Below are positions 27,157 to 35,346 of a stretch of 64,000 nt of DNA, piece by piece. The notes under the pieces were generated by a model. It had not been told where the DNA came from, ran no database searches, and saw nothing but the letters and a program-made list of their open reading frames with translations. How positions within the stretch are numbered: position 1 is the stretch's first letter; every line of letters begins with the position of its first letter. A program made the translations under genes and the position numbers. The stretch comes from Planctomycetota bacterium. GTDB taxonomy: Bacteria; Planctomycetota; Phycisphaerae; Phycisphaerales; Zrk34. The DNA is taken from assembly GCA_016125255.1 (NCBI GenBank), contig WGMD01000012.1:1-64000 (forward strand), read 5' to 3'.

Positions 27157-28326
27157 TCATTTAGAATCGCCGAGCAGATTCTGCATCCGTTCGTCGACAA
27201 ACTTGTCCTCGCGCGTGCGCTGGTCCGCCAGGTCCTTGCTCAACTGGGTGATGCGGGATTCGAGGCGATTGAGTTCGTGGCCGAGCATCTGCTGGCGGGC
27301 GTCGAACTGCTGCTCGATGACGGAACGCAATGACTTTTTGAGGTCCTTGGTTTTTCCGCCGTCCTTGTTGACCTGCTTGGCGAGGTCGCCGGCCTGGGTC
27401 TGAAGCTGCTGCTCGCGGGTCTGGAGGTCGAAGCCCTGCGGATCGACGCGGCGCTTGAGGACGAGGTAACGGAGGCGGGGGGCATAGGTGGCGATCGTGG
27501 CGCGGAAGGCCTTGGGGTCGCGCTGGCGCAGGGCGGCCAGTTCGTCGGCAAGCGTGGGGCGGTGCAGACGAATGATGTCCATGATCTGATCGATCTGCTC
27601 GTCGGTGAGATGGGGCGGATCGGCGGGGGGATCGATCTTGCCGGGCGGATCGGGGATGATGATTTTCTCGGGCGGATTGGGAGACGCGAAGATGTCGGCG
27701 CCGGGCTTGGCGAGCAGTTCGTCGAAGCGTTTGCCGATGAGCGCGTCCTTCTGATTCTGCTGCTGCTGAATTTGTTTGCGAAGACCGTCGAGGCGGGTCT
27801 GAAGATTGGTGATCTCGGACTGGCGGGAGTCGAGCTTGACCTGGAACTGCTCGTGCAGCATCTTGCGCAGGTCATCGGTGAGGCGCCTGGCTTCGTCGCC
27901 GTCGGCGGACTTGATGCGGCGGGACAGCTCCCATGTCTCGCGCTGATAGCGTTTGTCCGCGGCGGCGGACTTGTAGGCGTCCGGGTCCTCCTGCCTGAGG
28001 CGGATCAGGCCGGCCATTTTGCTGTTGATCTGAAGAATGTTTCGGCGGAACTGCTTGGGGTCCGAGTCGCGCAGGACGTTGAGGCGCTGGGCCATCATCG
28101 GATGCACATCATTGACGACCGCGAGCACCAGTTCGATGCGCTCATCGGACAGATCGCGGTCCTTGTCATCGTCGTCCTTGTTGTTCCTGGCGTTCTTGTT
28201 GTCGGCGGGCTTCTGTGCGGCGGGTTTGTCGGGCTTGTCGGATTTGGCGGGCGCGTCAGCGAAAAGCACGGCTGTGCACGACAGCGTCAGAAGGAGCACC
28301 CGAAATGACAAGCGGTTGGCTTTCAT
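27157..28326 (-). CDS. Exported duplicated coiled-coil protein of an ECF sigma operon
   Basis: A 389-residue protein of unknown function. An N-terminal signal sequence (LLLTLSCTAVLFADA) is followed by a Lys/Asp/Ala/Pro-rich segment to about residue 55. Two homologous halves follow: LSDERIELVLAVVNDVHPMM... and LTDEQIDQIMDIIRLHRPTL..., each continuing with a DPKxFR block, a R(L/Y)xxLxxxxxDPxxx block and a long heptad-rich helix (EQFQVKLDSRQSEITNL and EQQFDARQQMLGHELNRLE). A Pro-rich linker (residues about 220-240) joins them. The gene lies 60 nt downstream of the putative anti-sigma gene, so it is likely co-transcribed with the sigma factor. It could be an envelope sensor or structural protein; that is inference. 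Confidence 0.75.
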   Translation of the reverse strand: MKANRLSFRVLLLTLSCTAVLFADAPAKSDKPDKPAAQKPADNKNARNNKDDDDKDRDLSDERIELVLAVVNDVHPMMAQRLNVLRDSDPKQFRRNILQINSKMAGLIRLRQEDPDAYKSAAADKRYQRETWELSRRIKSADGDEARRLTDDLRKMLHEQFQVKLDSRQSEITNLQTRLDGLRKQIQQQQNQKDALIGKRFDELLAKPGADIFASPNPPEKIIIPDPPGKIDPPADPPHLTDEQIDQIMDIIRLHRPTLADELAALRQRDPKAFRATIATYAPRLRYLVLKRRVDPQGFDLQTREQQLQTQAGDLAKQVNKDGGKTKDLKKSLRSVIEQQFDARQQMLGHELNRLESRITQLSKDLADQRTREDKFVDERMQNLLGDSK

Positions 28327-28386
28327 GAAGACTCGCGCAGCGCTAGGGCGTGGCCATTGTATCGACCCGGACCGGCTTCGCGGCCC

Positions 28387-28947
28387 TCAGAACGACTGAA
28401 TCTGAGCTTCGAGAACGGACAGATCATCACTGAGCATCTCGGCACTGTCGGTCGACGATCCCTCCGATTCGTCGGCGAGACTCAGGGCGGCCTGGTCGAC
28501 GTCGGTTGAGATCGCAAGAATCTGCGCATCGATCGGATTGCCGGTGTGCCCCAGCGAATGGTCAAGCTGGGCCAGCTCGCGCTGAATCCACGCGAGGGAG
28601 GATTTGTCCGGCTGCTTGACGACGGCGTGTTGGGCCAGCATGTAGACGCCCAGACCGGCGGCGATGAGCACGGCGGCGGCGATCGCCTGGGCGAAATAGC
28701 CGATGCGCGCGATGACGACGACGGGCTGATCGCGATGAGCGGGTTCGACGGTGGCGTCGTACACGCGCTGCGGGAGACCGGCGGGAGTCGGCACGTGATG
28801 CGCCCGGCGGAGTTCATGTTGCGAAACACCACAGGCGGTCAGGTCGTTGACCGTCGTGTCATAGACGCGCCGCGCGAGCCCGGCGGGGGGCGCGACGGCG
28901 AGGGCGAGCTTCAGGTCGGCTTCAAACTGTTCGTTGATCGGGTCCAT
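28387..28947 (-). CDS. Putative membrane-anchored anti-sigma-like protein
   Basis: A 186-residue protein lying 24 nt after an ECF sigma gene. The N-terminal cytoplasmic part has two copies of a short motif, PAGLARRVYDTTV and PAGLPQRVYDATV, with the intervening AHH. One membrane helix spans about residues 82-105 (FAQAIAAAVLIAAGLGVYML). The C-terminal part is acidic and Ser-rich. There is no clear HxxxCxxC zinc anti-sigma motif, so the anti-sigma role rests on gene order, size and single-helix topology. It might instead be a partner of the coiled-coil protein encoded next. Confidence 0.6.
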   Translation of the reverse strand: MDPINEQFEADLKLALAVAPPAGLARRVYDTTVNDLTACGVSQHELRRAHHVPTPAGLPQRVYDATVEPAHRDQPVVVIARIGYFAQAIAAAVLIAAGLGVYMLAQHAVVKQPDKSSLAWIQRELAQLDHSLGHTGNPIDAQILAISTDVDQAALSLADESEGSSTDSAEMLSDDLSVLEAQIQSF

Positions 28948-28971
28948 GTTCGTATCTTCGGTCGTCTTGAT

Positions 28972-29532
28972 TCAGGGCTCGGTTTCTTCGAGCATGTCTC
29001 TCAATTTTTTCAGGGCCCGGTGGCCTCTTGCCAGCACGGTGCCCAGGGGTTGTTCCAAAACTTCGGCGATCTGCGCGAAGCTCAGGCCCGCGGTGAAGCG
29101 GAGGTCCAGAAGCTCGCGGTCCGGCTCGGACAGGCGCTCGACGGCGGCGCGGAGCTGGGCGATGCGTTCGGACTTTTCCAGAGCGTCCGTGGGCGTGGGC
29201 CCGTTGGCGAATTGCCCCATCGCTTCCGGCGGCGTCGCATCGAAGTCGATCGACACGGCCTGTCGCTTGCGGCGGCGAAGCTCGTCCCGCAAACGATTGA
29301 CGGCAATTCGAAACAACCACGCTTCGAACCGGCCCTGCTCGTCGTACGCGGCGAGTTTGCTGACGATCTTGGCAAACGTCGCCTGCGTCATTTCCTCGGC
29401 CAGGTCGGCGTTGCCGCACTGCCGATAGAGCAGGCCGTACACCCGACCGCTGTACGCCTCCACCAACTGCCGCCAAGCGTCCGGATCACCGGCGGCGGCT
29501 GCTGCGAGCGTCTGTTGCGTCGGGTCGCTCAT
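28972..29532 (-). CDS. ECF RNA polymerase sigma factor
   Basis: A 186-residue sigma-70-family protein. Region 2 (about residues 15-85) includes YGLLYRQCGNADLAEEMTQ and FEAWLFRIAVNRLRDELRRR, which bind the -10 element and core polymerase. After a short linker, region 4 (about 125-180) has LSEPDRELLDLRFTAGLSF, then QIAEVLEQPLGTVLARGHRA as the helix-turn-helix. It is the first gene of a three-gene minus-strand operon with a membrane protein and an exported coiled-coil protein. It lies divergent from ilvB with about 300 nt between the starts. No clear autoregulated ECF promoter was found. Confidence 0.93.
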   Translation of the reverse strand: MSDPTQQTLAAAAAGDPDAWRQLVEAYSGRVYGLLYRQCGNADLAEEMTQATFAKIVSKLAAYDEQGRFEAWLFRIAVNRLRDELRRRKRQAVSIDFDATPPEAMGQFANGPTPTDALEKSERIAQLRAAVERLSEPDRELLDLRFTAGLSFAQIAEVLEQPLGTVLARGHRALKKLRDMLEETEP

Positions 29533-29848
29533 CCGTCGTACCTGTGTAACGAGGGGTGGGGGGCTTTATTGCATCGCCTGAGCCGATCGGCGGCAAACGT
29601 GGGCTGGAAATCGGCCATCCGGTCGATATACTTGGGGGTTATGTCGAACGCCGCCATTTTTCTTGAACTTCGACTTACCACGGGTGCGGTCCGCTCCGGG
29701 GTCCTTGTAGGCGTTATTCGGCGGGACTCCCTGCCGGCCTGACAGGGATGGGCCCGCGCCCCTCGCATCGCTGACTTACAATACCACAGCTTAAACACAC
29801 CACCAATGCACGCCCATTCACCGGGCGATGCCTTGTGCGAGAACCACG
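29533..29848. other. Intergenic region between the ECF sigma gene and ilvB
   Basis: 316 nt without a supportable gene. It contains TACAAT at 29777-29782 as a possible -10 for ilvB (leader about 60-70 nt) and a small CCCTG/CAGGG hairpin near 29730-29748. I see no T-box or leader peptide rich in branched-chain residues. Confidence 0.5.
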
Positions 29849-31678
29849 ATGACTACCGCACGCTCTCAATCCTCCCTCGACACACGGATCGACTCCCTCG
29901 CCGCCGCACCCAAGACCGATAAATACGTCGGCCTCAAGGGCGCGGAAATCTTCCATCAGCTCATGGCTGAGCACCAAGTCGAAGTCATGTTCGGCTACCC
30001 CGGCGGGGCCATCCTCCCCGTCTTCGACGCCATTCATAACTCCCCGCACTTCAAGTTCATTCTCACGCGCCATGAACAGGGCGCCGGACACATGGCCGAG
30101 GGCTACGCCCGCGTGACCGGCAAGCCGGGCATCGTGCTGGTGACGAGCGGCCCCGGCGCGACGAACGTCGTCACCGCCATGCAGGACGCCCTCATGGACG
30201 GCACGCCCCTGATCGTCTTCACCGGCCAGGTCGCCACCGCCGCGATCGGCTCCGACGCCTTTCAGGAAGCCGACGTGACCGGCATCACCCGCTCGTGCAC
30301 CAAGTGGAACGTGCTCGTCAAGGACGTGCGCGACCTGCCGCGTTACATCAATCAGGCGTTCCACATCGCCACGACCGGCCGGCCGGGACCTGTGCTCGTG
30401 GATTTGCCCAAGGACGTGACCGCCGCCACGCTGCGCGAGCCCGTCGTCGCCGAGCCGCACATGCCCGGGTACCACGTGCGCGAGCTGGGCACGAGCGATG
30501 AAATCCAGCGCGTCGCCGACATGATCAATGGGTCCAAGCGCCCCGTGTTCTACGTCGGACAGGGCGTGATCCAGGCGGGCGGGTCGGAAGTGCTCCGCGC
30601 CTGTGCCCTCGCCGGCGACATTCCCACGACGACGACCTTGCAGGGGCTCGGCGCTTTCGACGAGTCGCACCCGCTCTCGCTGCACATGCTGGGCATGCAC
30701 GGCTCGGCCTACGCCAACTGGGCCATGCAGAAGGCCGACTGCCTCATCGCCGTCGGCGCCCGTTTCGACGACCGCATCACCGGCCGGCTCTCCGGCTTCG
30801 CACCCGAAGCCAAAAAAGCCCACGCCGAGGGCCGCGGCGGGATCATTCACTTCGACATCGCCCCCGAGCAGATCGGCAAGAACGTCCCCGTGTCGATCGG
30901 CGTCGAAGGCGACGCCCGCAAGAATCTGGAGCTCCTGCTGCCGCTCATCCAGAAGCGCGACCGCTCCGAATGGCTCGCGCAGATCAACGAGTGGAAGCGC
31001 AAGTATCCCTTCCGCTACAAGCCCGACAATCGACCCGGGCATATGAAGCCCCAGCAGGTCATCGAAGAGCTCTACCGCCAGACGAACGGCGAAGCGATCA
31101 TCGCCACCGGCGTGGGCCAGCATCAGATGTGGGCCGCCCAGTTCTACAAGTACAAGTACCCGCGCCACTGGATCACCTCCGGCGGGCTGGGCACGATGGG
31201 CTACGGCGTCCCGGCGTCGATCGGCGCCAAACTCGCCGTGATGGTCGAAGCCGAGAAGCGCGGCGGGAAGAACCCGATCGTCGTCGACATCGACGGCGAC
31301 GGCTCGTTCTGCATGACGGCGATGGAAATGGCCACCGCCGCTCAGTACGGCATCGGTGCGAAGATCCTCATCCTCAACAATGATTTCCAGGGCATGGTCA
31401 AGCAGTGGCAGGACCTGTTCTATCAGGAGCGCTACAGCCATACCGAGATGCACAATCCCGACTTCAAGTTGCTCGCCGAGGCGATGCACTGCAAGGGCGT
31501 TCGCTGCGAAAGCGCCGCCGACTTGCCGGCGAAGATGAAGGAATTCCTCGAAGCCGACGGCCCGGTCGTGGGCGACTTCCTCGTGGAAAAACACGAGCAC
31601 GTCTGGCCCATGGTCCCCGCCGGCGCCACCCTCGACGAAATGCAACTGGGCGTCATCGGCGAACTCGCCGGCGATTGA
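29849..31678 (+). CDS. ilvB: Acetolactate synthase large subunit
   Basis: A 609-residue thiamine-diphosphate enzyme of branched-chain amino acid synthesis that condenses pyruvate to 2-acetolactate. The N-terminal domain has FGYPGGAILPVFD, then HEQGAGHMAEGYARVTG with the catalytic Glu, and SGPGATN. The middle FAD-binding part includes RFDDRITG. The C-terminal ThDP site has GLGTMGYGVPASIGAK and GDGSFCMTAMEMATA with the downstream NN (LNNDFQGMVKQW). ATG 29849 (MTTARSQSS) is preferred; ATG 29828 would add 7 residues, and neither has a good Shine-Dalgarno. The regulatory small subunit ilvN and ilvC are not adjacent, which is less usual. Transcription probably ends near the 15-bp hairpin at 31769. 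Confidence 0.95.
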   Translation: MTTARSQSSLDTRIDSLAAAPKTDKYVGLKGAEIFHQLMAEHQVEVMFGYPGGAILPVFDAIHNSPHFKFILTRHEQGAGHMAEGYARVTGKPGIVLVTSGPGATNVVTAMQDALMDGTPLIVFTGQVATAAIGSDAFQEADVTGITRSCTKWNVLVKDVRDLPRYINQAFHIATTGRPGPVLVDLPKDVTAATLREPVVAEPHMPGYHVRELGTSDEIQRVADMINGSKRPVFYVGQGVIQAGGSEVLRACALAGDIPTTTTLQGLGAFDESHPLSLHMLGMHGSAYANWAMQKADCLIAVGARFDDRITGRLSGFAPEAKKAHAEGRGGIIHFDIAPEQIGKNVPVSIGVEGDARKNLELLLPLIQKRDRSEWLAQINEWKRKYPFRYKPDNRPGHMKPQQVIEELYRQTNGEAIIATGVGQHQMWAAQFYKYKYPRHWITSGGLGTMGYGVPASIGAKLAVMVEAEKRGGKNPIVVDIDGDGSFCMTAMEMATAAQYGIGAKILILNNDFQGMVKQWQDLFYQERYSHTEMHNPDFKLLAEAMHCKGVRCESAADLPAKMKEFLEADGPVVGDFLVEKHEHVWPMVPAGATLDEMQLGVIGELAGD

Positions 31679-31686
31679 CTTCCTCC

Positions 31687-31719
31687 CCCTCTCCCTTCGG
31701 GAGAGGGCCGGGGTGAGGG
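31687..31719. repeat. Dispersed hairpin repeat, copy 1
   Basis: CCCTCTCCC-TTC-GGGAGAGGG followed by CCGGGGTGAGGG, just after ilvB. The same unit, with GCC as loop, recurs at 55299-55331, so it is a short dispersed repeat. Confidence 0.75.
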
Positions 31720-31768
31720 CAGCCCCGAAGGATGGCGCGCCCCGACTCCCGTCGATCCACAAACGACA

Positions 31769-31801
31769 ACAACCGCCCGCAGTCACACTGCGGGCGGTTG
31801 T
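31769..31801. terminator. Strong hairpin between convergent ilvB and the hyaluronidase-like gene
   Basis: A 15-bp perfect stem (ACAACCGCCCGCAGT paired with ACTGCGGGCGGTTGT) with a 3-nt loop. It lies between two converging genes. T-runs on either side are weak, but the placement fits a bidirectional terminator. Confidence 0.6.
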
Positions 31802-31841
31802 CGTCTTGAGGGGGGTGAGATTCCGGGGGGTGAGATTCCGT

Positions 31842-33731
31842 TTAGTCGCCGATGACCGCGGCGAGGGGCGTGTGCACCAGTTCCTGCGTGACCTGCCACC
31901 AGTCCCAGCTCGCATCGAACGGCTGCTGGTAGCCGCCCCAGATGACCATGCCGTCGGTGATCGACGCACAGGTCATCATCTCGGTGCGCCAGTAGTTGGC
32001 GTCCAGGAACTGGCCGGTGAACTTGGACGAGTCATGATACTGGGGCCAGAGGAAGGCAATGACCGGCTTGCCGTACTGGCGGGCCTGCACGATGTTGTTG
32101 AGGGCGTACTTGCGCCAGCCGACGACATCGTTGTAGAACGTGTAGAGCGAGGGGAAGATGTAGTCGACGTGGTCCGCCACGCGCTGGAGCTTCTCGTTGG
32201 CCTTGATCCAGCCGGCGTACCCGGTGTTGGGCCCAGGCCCGAGCACCGCCGCCCAGTAGTTGCGCTGCGGCAGGATCGAGTAGAACCCGAACTTCACATT
32301 GGGATTCTCCGCGCGAATCCACTGCGCCACCTTGATGAACTTGTCGATCGTCGCATCCAGCTCCGCCGGCTGCTGGCTCCAGCTTTCGATGTCGATCACG
32401 ACCGGCACATTCGTCGGCAGCGTCCGCGCCACCGCACGCACCGTCGCTTCGTGCGGCTGATCGTGCTTGACGCCGTCCGGCCACAGCGCGCTTTCATACA
32501 CCGCCTTGATCGGCATCAGCCCCGACTCCGAAAGCGCCGGCTTGCCGGTGTACATGATGGCGTCGTAGACCTTGAGCGTCGAGAGATTGCTCGTCCCGCC
32601 GCTGGTGTTGTTCGAGCCGGAAGTGACCGGCGGCAGGGGCGGGTCGGGATTCGCGCCGTTGTTGTCGCCCAGCGGATTGGACCCGGTGTTGGTCGTCGAG
32701 TTGGACCCCGTGTTGGTATTGGGCGTCGAGGGGTTGGTCGACGTGTTGGTCGTGTTGTTGTTGGAGGTCGACGCGGTCGTCCCGCCGCCGGAGTTGGCGG
32801 TGGTGTTGCCAGTCGAGGTCGAGCCGGTGCTGTTGGCGCCGGTCGAAGTGGTGGTCCCGCCGCCGGTGCTGGTGTTCGTGCCGGTGCTGGTGTTGCCGCC
32901 GGTGGTGGTGTTGGAGTTGGGTTTGTTGATGACGGTCGCGGTGTTGCCGCCGGACCCGCCGGAAGGGGTGGAACTGCCGGAGCCGCTCGAGGTCGAGCCG
33001 GTGTTCGTGTGGGTGTTGGTCGAATTGCTGCTCGCGTCGGTGTTGGTGTCGTTGGATGCGGTGGAGTTGTTGCCCGCACCGGTGTTGGGCGAGGTGGGGT
33101 CCTGCGTGCCCGGCTGCGAGGAGGGCTCGCCCACGTTCGAGTCCGTCGACTCGGTCGTGGGATTGATCACCTTGGCCGTATTGCCCCCGGAAGAGGAGCC
33201 CCCGGAAGAGGAACTGCCGGACGAAGACCCGCCGGAGGACGATCCGCCGGAGCTTGACGAGCCGCCGCCCGAGCCGCCGCCGGACCCGCCGGTGGGGATG
33301 CTCGAACCGCCGGAGCCGCCGCCGCCGCCGGAGGACGGCGTGGTGGTGACCGAGGACTGATTGCCGTAGGTGGTCGGCTCATCGCTGACGACCGGCGGCG
33401 TGGTCGGCTCGCTGGCCTTGATCAGCGGCGCGATCATCTGCTCGGTCTTCCAGATGAAATTCGCGAACGGGTTGACCCGGCCGGCGTAACGCTCGTCCGT
33501 GGCCTGCTTGAAGATCGCCAGCTCGACGCTCAGCGACTTCAACTCGCTCGCGTTCAGGTGGGAAACGGACTCGTTCAGCGCCGCGTCCCCCGAGCGGTGA
33601 TACACCCGCCACAGGTCCGCCGCCCGCTGAATCGAATACTGCGCCGCCGCGTGCGGCACAGGCCCGAAACTCAGCAGGCCCGCCACCAGCCCCGCCGCGA
33701 CCGCCCGCATTGTCGTTCGAATCGTTACCAT
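31842..33731 (-). CDS. Secreted hyaluronidase-like (GH56-like TIM barrel) protein with long S/G/T/N linker
   Basis: A 629-residue protein. ATG 33731 (MVTIRTTMRAVAAG) follows GGTGAG about 8 nt upstream and gives a clear signal peptide ending near AAA. A helical N-terminal region (DLWRVYHRSGDAALNES...) of about 110 residues is followed by about 270 residues of Ser, Gly, Thr and Asn with short runs, then a C-terminal catalytic-like domain of about 235 residues. The latter has VPVVIDIESW, NVKFGFYSILPQRNYW, DYIFPSLYTFYND, YGKPVIAFLWPQYH and DGMVIWGGYQQ, the pattern of the hyaluronidase family barrel; Asp and Glu in VIDIE are candidate acids. It probably degrades or binds a surface or environmental polysaccharide. 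The precise substrate is unknown. Confidence 0.72.
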   Translation of the reverse strand: MVTIRTTMRAVAAGLVAGLLSFGPVPHAAAQYSIQRAADLWRVYHRSGDAALNESVSHLNASELKSLSVELAIFKQATDERYAGRVNPFANFIWKTEQMIAPLIKASEPTTPPVVSDEPTTYGNQSSVTTTPSSGGGGGSGGSSIPTGGSGGGSGGGSSSSGGSSSGGSSSGSSSSGGSSSGGNTAKVINPTTESTDSNVGEPSSQPGTQDPTSPNTGAGNNSTASNDTNTDASSNSTNTHTNTGSTSSGSGSSTPSGGSGGNTATVINKPNSNTTTGGNTSTGTNTSTGGGTTTSTGANSTGSTSTGNTTANSGGGTTASTSNNNTTNTSTNPSTPNTNTGSNSTTNTGSNPLGDNNGANPDPPLPPVTSGSNNTSGGTSNLSTLKVYDAIMYTGKPALSESGLMPIKAVYESALWPDGVKHDQPHEATVRAVARTLPTNVPVVIDIESWSQQPAELDATIDKFIKVAQWIRAENPNVKFGFYSILPQRNYWAAVLGPGPNTGYAGWIKANEKLQRVADHVDYIFPSLYTFYNDVVGWRKYALNNIVQARQYGKPVIAFLWPQYHDSSKFTGQFLDANYWRTEMMTCASITDGMVIWGGYQQPFDASWDWWQVTQELVHTPLAAVIGD

Positions 33732-33893
33732 TGTTGATCTCACCCTGGGTTGTCTGAGCACACAGGATTACCAACCGATATAATTCATGCGGACCCAAGT
33801 GAACCGACGCGTTTTCGGACTACGCGTTTTCACCAATCGCACTTTCGCCGCGCCGCACCGCTGTGTTTTCATTTTTGCGACCCCCCGATCCGT

Positions 33894-33910
33894 TATAATC
33901 GCACGCAATG
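33894..33910 (+). promoter_or_regulatory. Consensus -10 box directly before a DUF3137-like gene (leaderless candidate)
   Basis: A perfect TATAAT at 33894-33899 ends 8 nt before ATG 33908. No ribosome binding site fits between them. A -35 is not evident. Confidence 0.55.
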
Positions 33911-34678
33911 CACCCACTCGCGGCGTCCAGCTTCAACTTCCAGTTCAACGACGCCCCGCCCATGCCTTCGTTCTCCGGCAGCGGCGGGACCGGGTTTCCG
34001 TTCCTCTTCATCCTTATCATCGTCGCCGCCGTCGGTCTGGCCATCTATGGCTTCTACGCCGCCGCCAAGCGCCGGAAGGAGCTTCAGGAATGGGCCGCCC
34101 GCAAGGGCCTGTCCTTCACCGCCGGCAACGACTACTCCTTCGACGAACGTTTCGCCAGCTTTCAAGCCCTCCGCCAGGGCTCGCGCCGATACGCCTACAA
34201 CATCATGACCGGCTCGCTTTTCAACCGGCCCTGCACCTGCTTCGACTACCACTTCGAAACCTATTCGACCGATAACAAGGGCAACCGGCAGACGCATCAT
34301 CACTACTTCTCCGCCGCCGTGCTCCAAAGCGATGTCCCCCTGCGCCCGCTGTTCATCCGCCCCGAGGGCTTCTTCGACAAGATCACCGAGTTCTTCGGCT
34401 ATGACGACATCGACTTCGAATCCGCCGAGTTCTCCCGCAAGTTCTACGTGACCAGCCCCGACAAGAAGTGGGCCTACGATGTGCTCCATCAGCGCACGAT
34501 GGAGTTCATGCTCGCCATGCCCAAGTTCACCCTCCAGTTCGACGGCAGCCGCGTCTATATCTGCCGCGGGTCGACGTTCAACGCCGCCGAATTCGAAGCC
34601 GCCGCCGAACTCGTCGACGGCATCCTCAGCCGATTCCCCGAATACCTCGTCAAACAGCAGCGCGAAGGCATGTCATGA
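33908..34678 (+). CDS. DUF3137-like membrane protein A
   Basis: A 256-residue protein with one N-terminal membrane helix (FPFLFILIIVAAVGLAIYGF, about residues 30-50) and a cytoplasmic domain. The C-terminal half, FESAEFSRKFYVTSPDKKWA followed by YDVLHQRTMEFML and FDGSRVYICRG, fits the DUF3137 pattern of proteins that neighbour LemA. It is the first gene of a three-gene run with a paralogue and lemA, and its stop overlaps the next start by ATGA. Codons are strongly C-ending. Function is unknown; an envelope-associated role with LemA is inferred from neighbourhood. Confidence 0.78.
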   Translation: MHPLAASSFNFQFNDAPPMPSFSGSGGTGFPFLFILIIVAAVGLAIYGFYAAAKRRKELQEWAARKGLSFTAGNDYSFDERFASFQALRQGSRRYAYNIMTGSLFNRPCTCFDYHFETYSTDNKGNRQTHHHYFSAAVLQSDVPLRPLFIRPEGFFDKITEFFGYDDIDFESAEFSRKFYVTSPDKKWAYDVLHQRTMEFMLAMPKFTLQFDGSRVYICRGSTFNAAEFEAAAELVDGILSRFPEYLVKQQREGMS

Positions 34679-35337
34679 ACATCTTCGATCTGTACGGAAT
34701 TGACCCCACCATACCGGTGCTGGTCGTCGGTACTTTGGGCGGCGCGATCGTGTCGGTCGTGATTTTTCGGCGGCAGCGATCCCGGAGTCGGATGGTCGCT
34801 TACTGGGCCCGTCGCCGCGGTCTTGCATTTGACGCGGCCCAAAATCAAGACCTGCTGGATGACTGTCAGTTTCGCATATTGCGCCGCAGCAGGCAGTCAT
34901 ATGCGTGGAACGTGTGCTCCGGTACATTCGGTCCGCGCCCGCTGATCGCGATGGATGTCTTTAGCAACAACCAACGGTTTTCAGCACTTATCATTCGTAC
35001 GCCATTCGATTTCAAACCGCTGCTCGTTCGGCCTAATGAATCTCTCGACATTGTGGCTGAGTTGGCGGGTTGGGAGGATATCCACTTCGAATCCGCGGAG
35101 TTTTCCCGAAAGTACCACGTGAGGGCGGACGATCGGAAGTGGGCCTACGATGTGCTTCATCCCAGGGCGATCGAATTCATATTGAAACATGCGCCTTATC
35201 ACGTTGAATTTCAGGGCCGATCCGCCGCCGTGCATCAGAATTGTGAATGGCGGCTCGAACAATTCGACGAGGCCGTCAGTTACCTCAACAATCTGCTCAA
35301 TATGTTACCCAACTACGTCCTTGAAAAAGCAATGTGA
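34675..35337 (+). CDS. DUF3137-like membrane protein B (paralogue)
   Basis: A 220-residue paralogue of the preceding gene, starting at ATG 34675 in an ATGA overlap. It has one membrane helix (IPVLVVGTLGGAIVSVVIFR) and shares ARRRGLAF, FESAEFSRKYHV, KWAYDVLHPRAIEFIL and a similar C-terminal helix with protein A. It lacks protein A's His/Thr insertion (KGNRQTHHHY). Its codon choice is visibly less biased towards C/G endings than protein A's, for instance in the stretch at 34960-35060 and at the 3' end. Tandem duplication followed by divergence is likely; separate acquisition is possible. Confidence 0.72.
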   Translation: MNIFDLYGIDPTIPVLVVGTLGGAIVSVVIFRRQRSRSRMVAYWARRRGLAFDAAQNQDLLDDCQFRILRRSRQSYAWNVCSGTFGPRPLIAMDVFSNNQRFSALIIRTPFDFKPLLVRPNESLDIVAELAGWEDIHFESAEFSRKYHVRADDRKWAYDVLHPRAIEFILKHAPYHVEFQGRSAAVHQNCEWRLEQFDEAVSYLNNLLNMLPNYVLEKAM

Positions 35338-35346
35338 GAAATTCAT

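Noticed and set aside
28387-28947. Zinc-binding anti-sigma (ZAS) domain in the sigma-operon membrane protein
   Set aside because: It has a single AHH and no HxxxCxxC motif; only gene order supports an anti-sigma role.
32516-33382. Repetitive Ser/Gly/Thr tract considered as a CRISPR or tandem DNA repeat
   Set aside because: It is a coding low-complexity linker without regular unit length or spacers.
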